Assembly: GCA_964034945.1 (NCBI GenBank)
Contig: OZ035960.1
Coordinates: forward strand, 14,449,903-14,513,902
Reading direction: 5' to 3'
Source of the DNA: Chrysopilus asiliformis
Taxonomy: Eukaryota; Arthropoda; Insecta; Diptera; Rhagionidae
DNA length: 64,000 bases
Shown: positions 1-11,389 of the stretch, piece by piece
Layout: each line of letters begins with the position of its first letter
Numbering within the stretch: position 1 is the first letter of the stretch
Notes under the pieces: model-generated
Seen by the model: the letters and a program-made list of their open reading frames with translations, nothing else
Databases searched by the model: none
Told to the model about the DNA's origin: nothing
Position numbers and translations under genes: made by a program

Positions 1-185
1 GTTAGTCGTTGAGTATAAATTCTCTACTCATTAATGCTTATTGTTAGTAAATAGTAGACCGATTGAAATCGCGACTTGTTTTAGATTTTTGTGCTTAAGC
101 TTTCTATTATTAATTTCTGAATTTGTTCAAAAAAGCCATTGTTTTTTTACATAAAAATTTAAGACCTTCTTATTATAATTTTCAG

Positions 186-393
186 AAGAAAGTGGAACCC
201 TGGAAGCTATACACAATGGTTTCTGGCATACTATCAGTGGACCTAGTTATATTGCTAACGTGGCAAATCTATGATCCTTTGCAGAGGAGTCTTGAGACAT
301 TTCCGTTGGAGGAGCCAATTAATTCTTCAGACGATATTAAAATTAGTCCCGAGCTGGAACATTGTGAAAGTGAAAACAATTCGGTTTGGCTGG
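186..393 (+). CDS. GABA-B-R1: GABA-B-R1 exon (TM4 and second extracellular loop)
   Basis: Begins after the acceptor TTTTCAG at 180-185 in phase 0 with KKVEPWKLY and ends inside a Gly codon before the donor GTAAGC at 394. It encodes TM4 and the loop with the conserved cysteine in PELEHCES, which pairs with TM3 in class C receptors. The open frame continuing upstream to 123 is intron. Confidence 0.95.
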
Positions 394-3211
394 GTAAGCT
401 AGCAGCTAATTAATTAACTGTTTAATATATTGTTTATTAGATCTAAGCATATTGTGAATGTTTTCCATACACGTAACTACATATGTATTTTCATTAACTA
501 ACTAACTAATTAATGTCAATTGCAATTTATTCTTCTTTGTCCTTCGGCTGTCCACATCAACCTCAACATCAACATAAACATCGACATTGGCATTGGCATT
601 GATGTGATGCCATTGACATCTATCTTATGTCGACATGCCTTAATGTTTTATTGCTGGCGAAAAAAAGGACTTATTTATGGATTCAAAGGACTGATACTTG
701 TCTTTGGTTTATTTCTCGCATATGAGACACGTTCAATCAAAGTGAAGCAAATTAACGATTCTCGATATGTTGGTATGAGCATCTATAACGTTGTGGTGCT
801 ATGCCTAATTACTGCTCCAGTCGCTATGGTTATAGCCTCACAGCAGGACGCGTCCTTTGCGTTCATTTCGCTTGCTGTGATATTTTGCTGTTTTCTCAGC
901 ATGTTGCTTATATTTGTGCCAAAGGTGAGTATCTACATTTTTATACTTTTTATATAAGAGTAGACTAGATTTAGTATACCGTTTGTAATGCATCGAACCA
1001 CTCGTCGGAGACCAAAATGAACTCCACCAAGGTATTTGGTGTGACAAAAGGTATTGATTTCCGCACGTCCGTCTGTCCAACTGCTCATCTGTCTGCCCGT
1101 CTGACCGTTTGTCCGTCTGTCTGTCTGTCCAACTGTCCGTTGGTCTGCCCATTTGTCCGTTTTCCGTCTGTCTGTTTGTCTGTCTGTCTGTCCGTCTGTC
1201 TGTCTGTCCGTCTGTCCGTCTGTCCGTCTGTCCGTCTGTCCGTCTGTCCGTCTGTCCGTTTGTCCGTCTGTCCGTCTGTCCGTCTGTTTGTCTGCCGTGA
1301 ACACCATAACTTTTGAAAGGACTAAGCTAGAGACTTGAAATTTTGTTCAGTTGCGTTTTTTCGTAAATAGCAAGGCTAAGCTCTTGAATTAGCAAAATTG
1401 AACCATTCCTTTCCTTCTTCCCCATACAAACGAAACAGTTTTTTTTTCAATTTTCTCGAAAACGGTGGTTCGAATTGAAAAATGTATAAAGATAAAATGT
1501 GTTTAGAATAGGAATATACATAATTTATCTATACATCAAAATCCCGTTAAACCACTCCTTACCCCTCCCCCATACAAATGAAACACCATGTTCCTGTTTT
1601 CTCAAAAACTGCATCGTATCGAAAAACTTATAGAGACGTAATGTGTTTAAAAAATTATTTTACATAATCGTTCCATACATCAAAAAGCCAGTCTGACCAC
1701 TCCTTCCCCCTCTTCCAAATAAATGGAGTACTTTTTTCCTATTTTCTCGAAAACGGTGCATCGTATCGATCAATTTCAGAAAGACAAAAGTGTTTATAAT
1801 ATAATTTTACATACTCGTTCTATACATCAAAATTCAATTGTAACGCGATTTTTTTTTTAAATTTTATCTGTCCCCATTTTGATTGGCCCCTGGAAATTGT
1901 AGCTTTTCTTTCGTTTTTTGTAACAGATTTTCATATTTTCCCATGTCTATTTTATTTAGGTAATTGAGGTTATACGACATCCAAAGGATAAAGCGGAGTC
2001 AAAGTATAATCCAGATTCAGGGATTTCAAAGGAGGACGAGGAAAGATATCAAAAGTTGGTTAGTGAAAATGAAGAGCTACAACGACTGATAGCACAGGTA
2101 AATCAGAAAGAGTCACTTCTATTTTTAAAACAGTGAATTTTTCGTATTAAATTTTATTTGTTTAACTTTTTTTTCTAAGTTGTAAAGATTTTTATACAGC
2201 AAAACTGATTAAAAGTCGATTTATTCGTCCGTCTGACTTTTCTTTTTATTACCATGAAAAAAATTGCAATAGGGGGCTGTCCAAAAAATATGTCACGCTA
2301 ATTTTCACCTTTTCGACCCCTCCCTCCCATCTCCTCGTCATTTTTCACATTTTTTATGGAATTTTATATGAGATGCCATCACAATATTGCAGGCCCCTCT
2401 CCCTCTAAATACATGATATATTTTACGGACAGCCTGTAGAGCAGGGGTCATCAAAGTAACTGTCGCTACCTTTACAATCAAAATTTATAACCACTACAAA
2501 TTTAAATACAGTTCAATGAAACACAACCTTCTACGGCAATGGCTTGACACGAACTGATTTAAAATGAAATGCGTCATGCTAATAATGCCCCGATTCCAAC
2601 TCAAATCACGATTCGGTTTATTCCTACGATCCGAAGCCGCACACACAAGCATTACCGCACACAATAAAAGGTCGATTATAGTGGCTACGCTGTTAAAGCC
2701 AATCTGTGTGATGAGTCAGCTGAGCCACTAGCTGATGATGCCTGCTCTAGAGTCTTGAATTTATTCAAATAGACGAAATAGCACCGCTAAATAAAAAACA
2801 TAAATCACTAAACCCCCTAAAATTTTATGAAAATATCTTTGAAAAAATCTCAAACTTTTATTCATTGAAATGATTTTCGAATGGTTTTTTTTTCAGAAAG
2901 AGGAAAAAATTCGGTTGCTTCGACAGCGATTAGTCGAACGAGATGCATCCAAGGGTCAGACAACTACAATAACGACTGTGACTGGTGGTCAGTTGGGGAC
3001 AACACAATTAGAGGGTAGTGGAATAGGATTAACAATTACCACCCCAACAACATTAGCAATAACACAAGGTAAAGATTCCTTAGTAGTCATTCAACCAGAG
3101 CATACGACAACATCGGATTTCGATAGTGCCATCGGTGGTGGCTTATCCGTGTATACACGCTCTTCACGCGCAAGCCAATCAGATTTCGAGTTCTCCGAAA
3201 GTTACTTGTAG
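186..3211 (+). CDS. GABA-B-R1: GABA-B receptor subunit 1, C-terminal part (four exons, 5' end outside window)
   Basis: Class C G-protein-coupled receptor that senses GABA as an obligate heterodimer with subunit 2 at the neuronal plasma membrane. The joined exons 186-393, 668-924, 1960-2097 and 2897-3211 keep one frame and give 305 residues. They cover TM4 (LYTMVSGILSVDLVILLTWQ), TM5 (starting WLGLIYGFKG), TM6 (YVGMSIYNVVVLCLITAPVA), TM7 (ending LLIFVPK), then the cytoplasmic tail with the dimerisation coiled coil (NEELQRLIAQ-KEEKIRLLRQRLVER) and a Ser/Thr-rich tail ending SESYL. This matches insect GABA-B-R1 almost residue for residue through the membrane domain. The Venus-flytrap ligand domain and TM1-3 must lie upstream. 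All introns have GT-AG ends. No frameshift or premature stop is visible, so the gene looks functional. The tail after the coiled coil is the least conserved part. Confidence 0.96.
668..924 (+). CDS. GABA-B-R1: GABA-B-R1 exon (TM5-TM7)
   Basis: Starts with GA, completing the Gly codon split across the 274-bp intron 394-667, and ends FVPK at the donor GTGAGT (925). The acceptor is AAAAAAAG with almost no polypyrimidine tract, but the protein continuity WLG-LIYGFKG fixes it. It encodes the invariant stretch FLAYETRSIKVKQINDSRYV. Confidence 0.95.
958..1850 (+). repeat. GTCY-microsatellite repeat in intron 2 of GABA-B-R1
   Basis: The intron holds a (GTCT/GTCC)n tract at about 1066-1300, a short conserved block, then three diverged tandem units of about 148 bp (about 1395-1545, 1546-1693, 1694-1840), each with a pyrimidine block, CATACAAA and CTCGAAAACGGT. 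The same architecture occurs reversed at 34380-34897, including the end sequence ACAAACGGTATACTAAATCT. Dipteran 'mini-me' elements are known to contain (GTCY)n; assignment to that group is inference. Long ORFs across the tract are just repeat translations. Confidence 0.8.
1960..2097 (+). CDS. GABA-B-R1: GABA-B-R1 exon (proximal C-tail, start of coiled coil)
   Basis: Follows TTTATTTAG and runs 46 codons in phase 0, from VIEVIRHPKDKAESKYNPDS to NEELQRLIAQ, ending at the donor GTAAAT. It holds the first heptads of the coiled coil that pairs with subunit 2. Confidence 0.95.
2271..2436. mobile_element. Short inverted-repeat MITE in intron 3 of GABA-B-R1
   Basis: Ends are imperfect inverted repeats: GGGGGCTGTCCAAAAAATAT at left and ATATTTTACGGACAGCC at right. 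The interior has C-rich runs (CCCCTCCCTCCC). Related copies lie at 35447-35605 and 53456-53885, with GTCCATAAAATATGTCAC as the common terminal word. No coding capacity. Confidence 0.7.
2897..3211 (+). CDS. GABA-B-R1: GABA-B-R1 terminal coding exon
   Basis: Follows a strong acceptor (run of T then TTTCAG, 2884-2896). It encodes KEEKIRLLRQRLVERDASKG, completing the coiled coil, then a Thr/Gly-rich tail including the insect-conserved TLAITQG, ending SESYL and TAG at 3209-3211. 104 residues. The stop is followed by further TAG triplets. Confidence 0.94.
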   Translation, partial: KEEKIRLLRQRLVERDASKGQTTTITTVTGGQLGTTQLEGSGIGLTITTPTTLAITQGKDSLVVIQPEHTTTSDFDSAIGGGLSVYTRSSRASQSDFEFSESYL

Positions 3212-5400
3212 TAGTAGTAGACATGCAATATCAATTCTAGTTTATGCAATTTGCCAGTAAACAGTACTTACGACGTGTTCTAACTAGGAGCCTATTTTAA
3301 AGTTAGTTACATTCAGCAAAAGAAACAAACAAAATCTAGTTAAAAAAATTAGCCAATTTTCGTAGAAGCCTAATATATATATATATATGCCATCAAAAAA
3401 GAAACACAATAGAAAACACTTACAACAAATATGGTAACAAAAAATGGCTAGAAATATACACAACACAAAACACACCTTGAGAAATTCGTGGCGACACTAA
3501 ATAGACTGTTCGCATATTTTTATGTAAAGACATATCTTGATGGGTGAAAAATTTTGCCATCTGAAATTTTTAGCCCCTCATCTATTTTAAACTATAAAAA
3601 AAACAACTTCCACACGTCCAACATCTTACTGGCTTGTAAGATTTCCCTACTAATTTTTTTATGTGCATGGCACATATCTGCCGCTAATTAACACAAACTT
3701 GTAGTGGCAGTTACGTGCCATACACCAGAATGTTGAGTAAGAAAATTTCCAGATAAGAACGTCCATTTTTCATAAATTCTTTGCCCTACAATCGCCTACC
3801 TACTAACATACCAGCGTTATGTACTGCGATTTCCCGAAAATAGAAATCAAACTGGACCAATTATGATGAACAGAAGAGAATGAGTGTTGGTGTCAATAGA
3901 TTTTCCGTTCACTGATTTAGTCCCCATAATGAAAACAGAATATTCCGCATAAATGCGAACGGCGACGATAAAGGACAAAAGTGGTTCGTTAGGAATTCCC
4001 AGTGGATAGAGCTTCTTGTATGATCCTCTGATTTTTGTTTTCCGCTATAGCTTGAATTTCTTTTCATTTTCTAGATTTTTCCCTCTATACTTGTTGTTTG
4101 CTAGAAATTCAGCTTTTCCTTTCATATGCCAAGCATTTTTCTTTTTCACCTTTGTTAGACGACTTATTTGATCTGTTAGACTCTCCGTCTTAGACTGAGG
4201 ACGATACAACATCACTCTTGGAAGTTAGGAATATTTTTATCAAATTTATTCTCCCGTTTATTTATTTATTTTTTCTTTTTTTTTTGTTCATGGGTCGAGT
4301 TCAGATGATGGAAAAAAATTTTCTTCATAAATATTGTTTTTTCCATTTTCCTCAGTATTTAGTTGGGGAACTTTTTCTCCGAGTTTGGGCAACAATTTGA
4401 TTTTCTGCTACAATTTTTTATATATGTACATAGACCTAAACATAGTTTGAATGAAATTTCATTGATAAAAAAAAAATAGATTTTTCTTTGACACACGAAA
4501 CAGCAGCTGTAAATCTAATATGCTTCAACTATAGATTCATATTCTGTATATAAAATTTTTCATAATAATTGCTAAATATACAAAATTCCAAACTGTTTCG
4601 TAAACAAGAAATTCTCAGGAAATTTTTCAAGACAATCATTTTAATTTAACTCAATTTCAAAGAAACATTGAAAAAGTTTTAGAAAGATTTTTCCGTTTTT
4701 TTTTTAACCTCTTCTTTATATTATTTTAGGAATATTTCATTTTTTATGAACTCTTATAATTTGATATTTTGTAGGAACAAAATAAGCGAGGAGATATTAA
4801 TGCAAAAAAAAAAAAGAATAATTTCCAATGCTCAGCAAAACAAAAAATTAATCTTAATAAATTTAAAATAAGTGAAAACAAATATAAGACTTTGATAAAC
4901 ATTATTAGATATTGAAATGGAACAAGAAATAAAATCTTTGTAAGATTCTTAAAACATGTTAGAAAAAATATATTTTAAAAGAGAATTGATTAAACGATAA
5001 GAAAATATTGAAATATTATAGTTAAATTATTTTAACGGTCTACTAAACGTTAAAAAAGGAATTCAGTGTCTTAAATTAAGAGAAAAAAAAGAGAATCTAA
5101 GAATCTAAGAGAGAAAAATTATGAATATATATATAATATTGTTCTCTGTAGCTTAATATTAATAAATTTTTTGTTAACAAAATTAAAATTTTTTTTATTT
5201 CACAAAAAAATCCTTTGAGTCTTTATAGATTTTGCTTTAATTTTTTGTTTTGCAGTTCACTAAATCGGCGAATTATTATTACTTTAATTTATTGTTATTG
5301 TAATTAATTTGACTTTCAACAGCAAATGGGGTCTATACGATAGAAATACACAATAATTAAATTTTTTCTTTGTAATTCGAGCGAAATTTGTAATGAATAT
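3212..5400 (+). other. 3' flank / probable 3' UTR of GABA-B-R1, AT-rich, no other gene
   Basis: Strongly AT-rich sequence without a supportable ORF. Candidate AATAAA polyadenylation words occur near 4856 and 5160, so the 3' UTR may reach about 5 kb, but the cleavage site cannot be fixed from sequence alone. A short (TA)n lies near 3372-3387. Confidence 0.5.
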
Positions 5401-5640
5401 TCGGTCGTATCAAAACGAATTGTCTTACAATGTAAACTCGATTCGTGAACTTAATCCGTTCCTGGAATATCATTCACAAACCCCGGCCATTTTTGGGTTC
5501 AAAGGTAGTTCAAAAACCGAAACTTATACAAACCGGGACGTAACCGGGACGTAACCGGGATGTAACCGGGACGTAACCGGGACGTGTTAGTATGAATTTG
5601 ATTTGTGTGATTTCTTTTAGACCCTAATTGACTTCTGATA
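5400..5640. repeat. Dispersed repeat with 11-bp tandem array
   Basis: Five perfectly phased 11-bp units (AACCGGGACGT, one unit with T for C) occupy 5531-5585. The preceding text, CGTGAACTTAATCCGTTCCTG with CATTCACAAACC, recurs at about 20524-20580, so the array has grown inside a dispersed repeat. Confidence 0.75.
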
Positions 5641-6603
5641 AGTTCGGCTTTGCCCAGTATTTGATTTCTAGAAAATGCAATTTTATTTTGGAAGCTAAGG
5701 GCTGTCTATAACATACGTTTTTCTTTTATGGAAATGGGGGGTCTACGGTAGTGTAACATCGGTACTAAGTTCCATGAAAATAATTGCAAAAACGTGTGAT
5801 AAAGGAAAACGGTTTGAAAATGTTAAATTAACTTAAGGGGTTATGCCTATCTGCAAGGCCTTAACAGAACGTGTTTTTTGGTCATTTATATACCTACTGT
5901 TCAAATAAAACTATTTGGTTTCGGATCTTTTTGCAACTTTTGATTAAGTAAACATAACAAAAGTTATAATTGCCAACCTTGTATCAAAATTCCACATTAA
6001 AGTCAAACTTTTCAAAAAGATTTTTTTAAATGTATTCCAATCGGATTTTGATGTATGGGAGTTTTATGTAGAATCATATCCTAAATAACTTTTGTTCTTG
6101 TACTTTTTTGATAAGATGCACCATTTTTGAGATATTCGCAAAAATGTTTTCCTAATGGTCCATTTTTGCCCATTAACGAACTTATAGCCCTATTATGTAA
6201 GTCGTGCGGACTCGTCAGTCCGCAGCGACAGTTGAGTCCGCTCCGCAGTGATTTGGTATTATGTAAGTCCGCATGCCGTTTGCGGACTAGACTCTCTGCG
6301 ATCATATGCGTTGGTTTTCGTAGATCTGTCAAACGTGATAAAGATTCGTTTCAGTTGTCAAAGATTTTATTCATTTTTCAAAAATATAGCAATGTTTCCA
6401 AATGTAGCATTTTTTTCTTTAATGATAATAACAACACTGATATGAAAATTATAAGAAAATCAATTAGAGATGCTCCCAGAAATCGTTTACCTCTGATTTT
6501 GTTTTCCCTGTCGGGAACCCACTGGCAATCTCAGGGACCTTCTCCATTTCCTCGATCAGAGTTTTGAACTGTCTTTGAGTTGTTTGCTTCATTGCCTTAT
6601 ATA

Positions 6604-7492
6604 CCGTATGCGTCATAAAAATCTGGAAAATTCATATTAAATTGTAAACCGTTTAATAAAACACAGAAGTTAAACGAAAAAAAATGTATTTTGCTCTAAA
6701 CTAAATCTTAAATACTAAAATACTATTCAAAATGTCCACCTCCAGCATTTACGAACTTCTCCAAACGGGGCCTGTACTTCTCGCAGGTCAATATTAAATA
6801 AGACTCCGACTTGTCGTTCGATGCGATGGTAATGGTGGACTTCAGGGCTTGCACATTACTGTAAGCCTTAGCTCCAGTCTTAGCCTGATCATATGCCCAT
6901 ATTAAAAAATCCAGGGGATTAAGACCTGGAGAGCTCGGTGACCACATGTCCTTAGACCAGAAGTTTTTTAAATTATTGGTTTTTTAAATTATTCAAATTT
7001 GGGTACTTCTGGCAGTGTGGCACGGCGCCCCGTCTTGTTGAAACACGTAAAACACATCATTACCGTAGGTTGACTCTATTGATGGTTTTACATGACTCTC
7101 CAAGATATCCTTACCGGATTCCTTCTGATATTTCTTTTGATTGCCCTAATCAACACTGCAGTCCTTACTGAAATGGGTCTACTGCTTTCAGATTGCGGCC
7201 TAACTATTCCCCTGGCCAAACAAGTCGCTCTTACAGAATAAACAGTTGACAACGCTACGTTTAATTAATTGGAAATCGCCTTATTAGACTTCCCCGCCTG
7301 GACCAACTTCATGATTTTCACTTTTCGAGCCTCCCCCATGTTGCTATATTTATAAACAATTAATTTTTTGGCTCAATTATATACGAAGTTGTATTTACAA
7401 ACCCTTTCAAACGTAGTACAAATTAATAAGCAACCGTTATCTCCTTGAAAATACTTGCAGTACTAGATTCCAGATTTTTATGACGCATACGG
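6604..7492 (-). mobile_element. Deleted Tc1/mariner element
   Basis: Perfect 25-bp terminal inverted repeats begin CCGTATGCGTCATAAAAATC and are flanked by TA (within TATA) on both sides. At 889 bp it is shorter than an autonomous element (about 1.3 kb). It lies wholly inside the TTA-flanked element 6185-7728, so it is the younger of the two. Confidence 0.88.
6723..7339 (-). pseudogene. Tc1/mariner transposase, broken
   Basis: Start codon at 7339 opens MGEARKVKIMKLVQAGKSN, a helix-turn-helix N terminus. The frame meets a stop at codon 25 (after KAISN), then continues as LNVALSTVYSVRATCLARG. The middle catalytic part is largely lost. A C-terminal open stretch at 6723-6947 keeps the typical SSPGLNPLDFLIWAY (the usual catalytic Asp of SPDLNPLD is Gly here) and ends GGGHFE. 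Non-functional. Confidence 0.85.
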
Positions 7493-7929
7493 TATATAAA
7501 AAAACATGTTAATTATAAATATATAAAAAAGAAAAAATCATTTACTTACACAGTCTCTTTTTCTCATAACCTCGAAATGTCAGTGTAAAAGGTGAGTCCG
7601 CAGCCAAATAGATGCGGACTTGAAATTGCTTGAAACGCAGGTCGTGCGGACTTATATAATACCAAAATAGTCCGCAGTGGCAGATTTTCCGCAGTACGAC
7701 GAATCGCGCGACTTCCATAATAGGGCTATTAGCCTCGCATTTTACGAAAAACGAATCTACGAAAAACGAATCTGCGTAAAATTTCAAGGCTTTTCTGGAA
7801 TGATTTGTAATGACAGCCGTTGCTCCATGGTCATTTATCGGAAATCTATCAAATGAGATTTACGCTATACGGACACTTGACTGGGTGGGAACGCCACGTG
7901 GCGGATACTTTAACAATTCTTTGTAATAA

Positions 7930-8416
7930 AGGAATCAAATTTTTAAACATTTCAGTTTAAAAACTAAACTATTTGAAGTTGAAAATTTCACTTTTTCCTC
8001 TTTTCGGTTGAATTTTTAATTTTTTTAATTTGAAAACTTGACCTCATGTTACCAGAAGTTCATTTCAGAAAATTTCAACTTTTTGGTTATAAATTTAAAC
8101 TTGAATAAAATAAAATTAGCATTTGAGATTTAGCTTCTAAATTTTCAACTATTTGGTTTTGAATTTTCAACTAGAAAAAAAAACAATTCTAGAAAGTTGA
8201 AAAACTCAACCTAGAAGTTGAAAAAAAAATCGAAAATTTTTAAACTAAATATTTGAGCGAAGTGGAAAAAATCAACCTATATTTTCCGCCATGTAAATGC
8301 CCAAGAAATTTTAAAATTTTTATTGTTTAAATTTTTTTTCCGGAGTCGGAAAAGTCGTGACTGTTAAACCGACTTCGACTCCGGGCAAAAACCAATAACT
8401 ACGACTCCACATCCCT
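7930..8416. mobile_element. Degenerate repeat ending in a hAT-like terminus
   Basis: About 7940-8300 is low-complexity text repeating TTTCAACT/AGTTGAAAA on both strands. At 8340-8416 CGGAGTCGGAAAAGTCGTGA leads to GACTCCACATCCCTG, the complement of CAGGGATGTGGAGTC, which looks like an insect hAT end. No partner end was found, so it is a fragment. Confidence 0.45.
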
Positions 8417-10430
8417 GGTTCCAACTACTATCTGTTTATTCAGATACGAATGTTATCTGTACCTGCATGTTTATTTTTATTTTCTCTCTCTCTCGTAATC
8501 CAGGTCCCACACTTATTATATATAAATTTCTTTGTTGTACATAGTTGTACACCTTTTTATTTATATCATGCCGTCACAAGCGAATAAATTTCCTCCTATT
8601 TGAGCTAAACAAATAATTGTGCCTAAAACACGACATAAATATTTGACAAGGTCCTTATCCTGAAATTTGACAAACATAAATACAAGTAAGTACTCCAGGT
8701 TACTCATACATTATATAGTATCATTATATATACACGTGCATACGCATATATGAATCTACAGCTAGTACACCTACATATGTTAGCACGGCAATGGCACAAT
8801 CATATCATCTCAATTCATTTTGTTGCTTGAAATTCAAAAAGGAAGAACAAAAAAAAAAAAGAAGGATCCATCTAAGCGTATTCCTGTATCTCAGTCTCAG
8901 TGCTCTGACATCTCAAACCTCATACTCGGATCCTTTTTTTTTTTTGCTGGGAGGCACCTGCACGGAACACACATACAGACCGACCCTTGGTTAGAAAACA
9001 TTTTTCCGAAAGAAACCTGGAGAGTTAAATGAGAAGGTCGATTCGACAGTGGCGTGTGTATCTTACAGCAAAATAAGGAGATAGAACTCAACCCCCGCAG
9101 GGGCTCTGACATAAAGATAAGGCAGTCAAAAGGAATAAGACTTTTCAGGATATTCTGTTTACGTGAATCGATGTGTGTTTGTGTTGTGAGCGCCCCTGCA
9201 TGGCCATGGTGATGATGCTGTCTAGAGGAATAAGTAGAAAACAGGCCCATGTGATGCAATAAAAAAAAAATTTCAGTAAATTTTTAACAGAGTATTACAA
9301 GAAAAAGGTTCAGATTGTTTTTGGCATATTACGTGCTATCTTTTTGTTTGTTTAGCACGATCCTTACCTGTACTGACATCTAGATATGATATACGACAAG
9401 TATACAAAAAACATCACCCAAAAACCGTCTAAACTCAATACAATGACAATTACTTACGAGCATGTATATAGCTTTCAAACAGGGGGACAGACAGACAGAC
9501 TGATAGGAGTAGATCCTGGCTAAAGAAGCATTGATTCCAGAAGATTTTTATACAAATCGCATTTTACTGAACGAAAGTGAAGAAAAAAAAATTGTGGCAA
9601 GGAAGAAGATTTAAAACTCACTTTAATATAAAAGCGTATAGGGAAAAAATATATTTTTGTGTATGTACAGAAATTTCAATGTGCGATAATATCATGCATA
9701 TACGTTGGATATCTACCTGACACAGAAGTAGATATACATATTTTCTTGAATATAGGAAAACTTTTGGGAAAAGGGGGTGAAATATATGCAGTTAAAGCAT
9801 GATGAAAATTTTCTACTCATTTCACGATGAATTTACCTATCTATGGTGGCTGGCGCGTCGCGGCGTGACTTGGCGGCGTCTTGCGATGACTTCAGTTTGA
9901 ATACGGAAAATGGCTTTTAGATAACAGTGAGTTACAAAGTTTTTATAGCGATTTTCTTCTTCAATGTCGAGATATCAATTTTATGGCAATTTCGTTTCAT
10001 TTGTCAGAGAAATTTCTGACAGGTGAAAATTAAATTTCAATTTTATTCAAAAGGGCGGGTAAAAGAATTTCATCTGCTCCTTTTACGTTTATTGCGTTTT
10101 CTGTGTTTATGACAATTTGTCGGCAAAATTGTTTTACCACTTCTTTCGAGGGAGCAAAATGTCACATTTCCTTCCGAATGGATAAACCAGATTTTTATTG
10201 TGTTACTAAATGGAACGAAAAACGTAAAAAATGTTTATTATTGCTTCTTCAAAATTAGAAAAACAATTCGGAAAAAAAATCGTACCAACGATATTTAATT
10301 AATCATTGGTAAGATAGATTTTTTTCTATTGTCCACAATTTTGCTTTTTAAATATTTATTTGAAGAAAATATGAAAAAGAAAACATGAAGAATTAAACAT
10401 TATTAATATTATTGTTATCATCATTATTAT
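8417..10430. other. No gene seen; AT-rich unique-looking DNA
   Basis: Contains only short ORFs without recognisable similarity, TC- and T-runs, and a brief GACAGACAGACAGACTGA remnant at about 9483-9501. Nothing supports a gene. Confidence 0.5.
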
Positions 10431-10439
10431 TATTATATA

Positions 10440-10715
10440 ATAGGCTTCTGAGTCTGTCTGCCTGTGTGTCTGTTTGTTCGCTTAAAACTCGAGAACCATG
10501 GAACCGATTTGAATTAACCTTTCAGGAGAGCTTACTGGCATCAAGGAGCTGGTTTTAAGCAACCCAAAGTTCTTCTTCCTTACCGTTTTCCTCAATTTAT
10601 GTGTGTTGCTTTTGTTTTCCTCCCTGTCCGCCTTTAACTTGAGAACCACTGACCAAATTGGATGCAACTTTCAGGATAACTTATTGGCATCAGGGGAACC
10701 TATTGACATTAAAAG
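10440..10715. repeat. Microsatellite-associated repeat with two diverged tandem units
   Basis: A CTGTCTGCCTGTGTGTCTG tract is followed by two similar units of about 140 bp, each reading roughly ACTYGAGAACCA...TTTCAGGAKARCTTAYTGGCATCA (written degenerately). It belongs to the same general class as the other GTCY-bearing repeats. Confidence 0.6.
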
Positions 10716-10722
10716 TAATCAA

Positions 10723-11385
10723 ATAGGGTAAAGTATCCAGATCTGACCCCCGGCACCAGTTCTGAGCACCCCTGTTAATTTTCCGGCTAAAACAAGAATT
10801 GTGCGCAATTGAGCCGATTAAACCACATTTCACAACAACGTGGTGAAACCAATTATTCTTCGAATTCAATTCTTATTTCTATAAGTTACTAGGTGTACTT
10901 AATTTAATACGGGGGGCTCAGAACTGGATTTTGGGATAATTTCCACATTTACACATAATCCTTTTTTTTTATCCAAATTGTTGAGGAATATGTATATGTT
11001 AATTTAATTTAAACATTCCATACTTTCGACCAGTAAGTATAAGTTTCTCAGAAAGTCTACGGAAGACAAAGAAAATATGGCATGAAGTGAAAAAAGGCTT
11101 AACACGTTGGCTACCAGCAAAAAAAAACGCTTACTCCGCTAGTATACACTGGGAAAAAACGCAAAAATCATTTCTGTACTTTGTGAGTCACCAGTGAACA
11201 CAAGATCAATACAGACAAAAACGAACCCCATGCTCCACAAAAAAAACCCCTTTGTACCGCACGAGCGACTGCACTCAACCATGGAACTTGAGAAACAGAC
11301 GGTAATGACAATAGTGTGTGTACACCGGTGACTCACATGGTAGCCAACGTGTTAGGGGGGCTCAGATCTGGGTATTTTACCCTAT
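10723..11385. mobile_element. MITE with AGGGTAAA ends, interrupted by a second MITE
   Basis: Terminal inverted repeats of about 26 bp: AGGGTAAAGTATCCAGATCT at left, and the complement AGGGTAAAATACCCAGATCT at right. A second internal inverted pair, CCAGTTCTGAGC (about 10757) and GCTCAGAACTGG (about 10917), gives a fold-back structure. Interrupted by 11103-11351. Confidence 0.78.
11103..11351. mobile_element. piggyBac-type MITE nested in 10723-11385
   Basis: Perfect inverted ends CACGTTGGCTACCA. Flanked by TTAA at left (11099-11102) and TTAG at right (11352-11355), i.e. a TTAA target with one change. Subterminal GTATACACTGG and GTGTACACCGGTG words also face each other. No coding capacity. Confidence 0.8.
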
Positions 11386-11389
11386 GACA

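Larger units (their letters stand above)
6185..7728. mobile_element. TTA-flanked inverted-repeat transposon (PIF/Harbinger-type target), nested
   Basis: The perfect outer 13 bp TAGCCCTATTATG are inverted at the right end. Similarity continues imperfectly for about 90 bp through GGTATTATGTAAGTCCGCA. The flanks duplicate TTA (6182-6184 and 7729-7731), and comparison with family A copies (GAACTTAGCC) gives the empty site directly. A TTA duplication is typical of PIF/Harbinger; the assignment is inference. Net length is about 650 bp without the Tc1/mariner insert at 6604-7492. No transposase of its own. Confidence 0.8.
5885..7905 (+). repeat. Family A repeat, copy 1 (split by an insertion at 6185-7728)
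   Basis: Parts 5885-6184 and 7729-about 7800 align to the intact copy at 13750-14350: AACATAACAAAAG, then TTGATGTATGGGAGTTTTAT, then GGTCCATTTTTGCCCATTAA, then GAATCTGCG. The GTCY tract of other copies is missing, so the 3' end is truncated or replaced. Confidence 0.8.

Noticed and set aside
1017..1338. Several overlapping ORFs of 61-124 codons on both strands
   Set aside because: They are translations of the (GTCY)n tract (SVCLSVCPSV / TDRQTDRR) and carry no protein features.
8897..9259. 120-codon minus ORF
   Set aside because: No domain, low-complexity Lys and His runs, no splice or start support.
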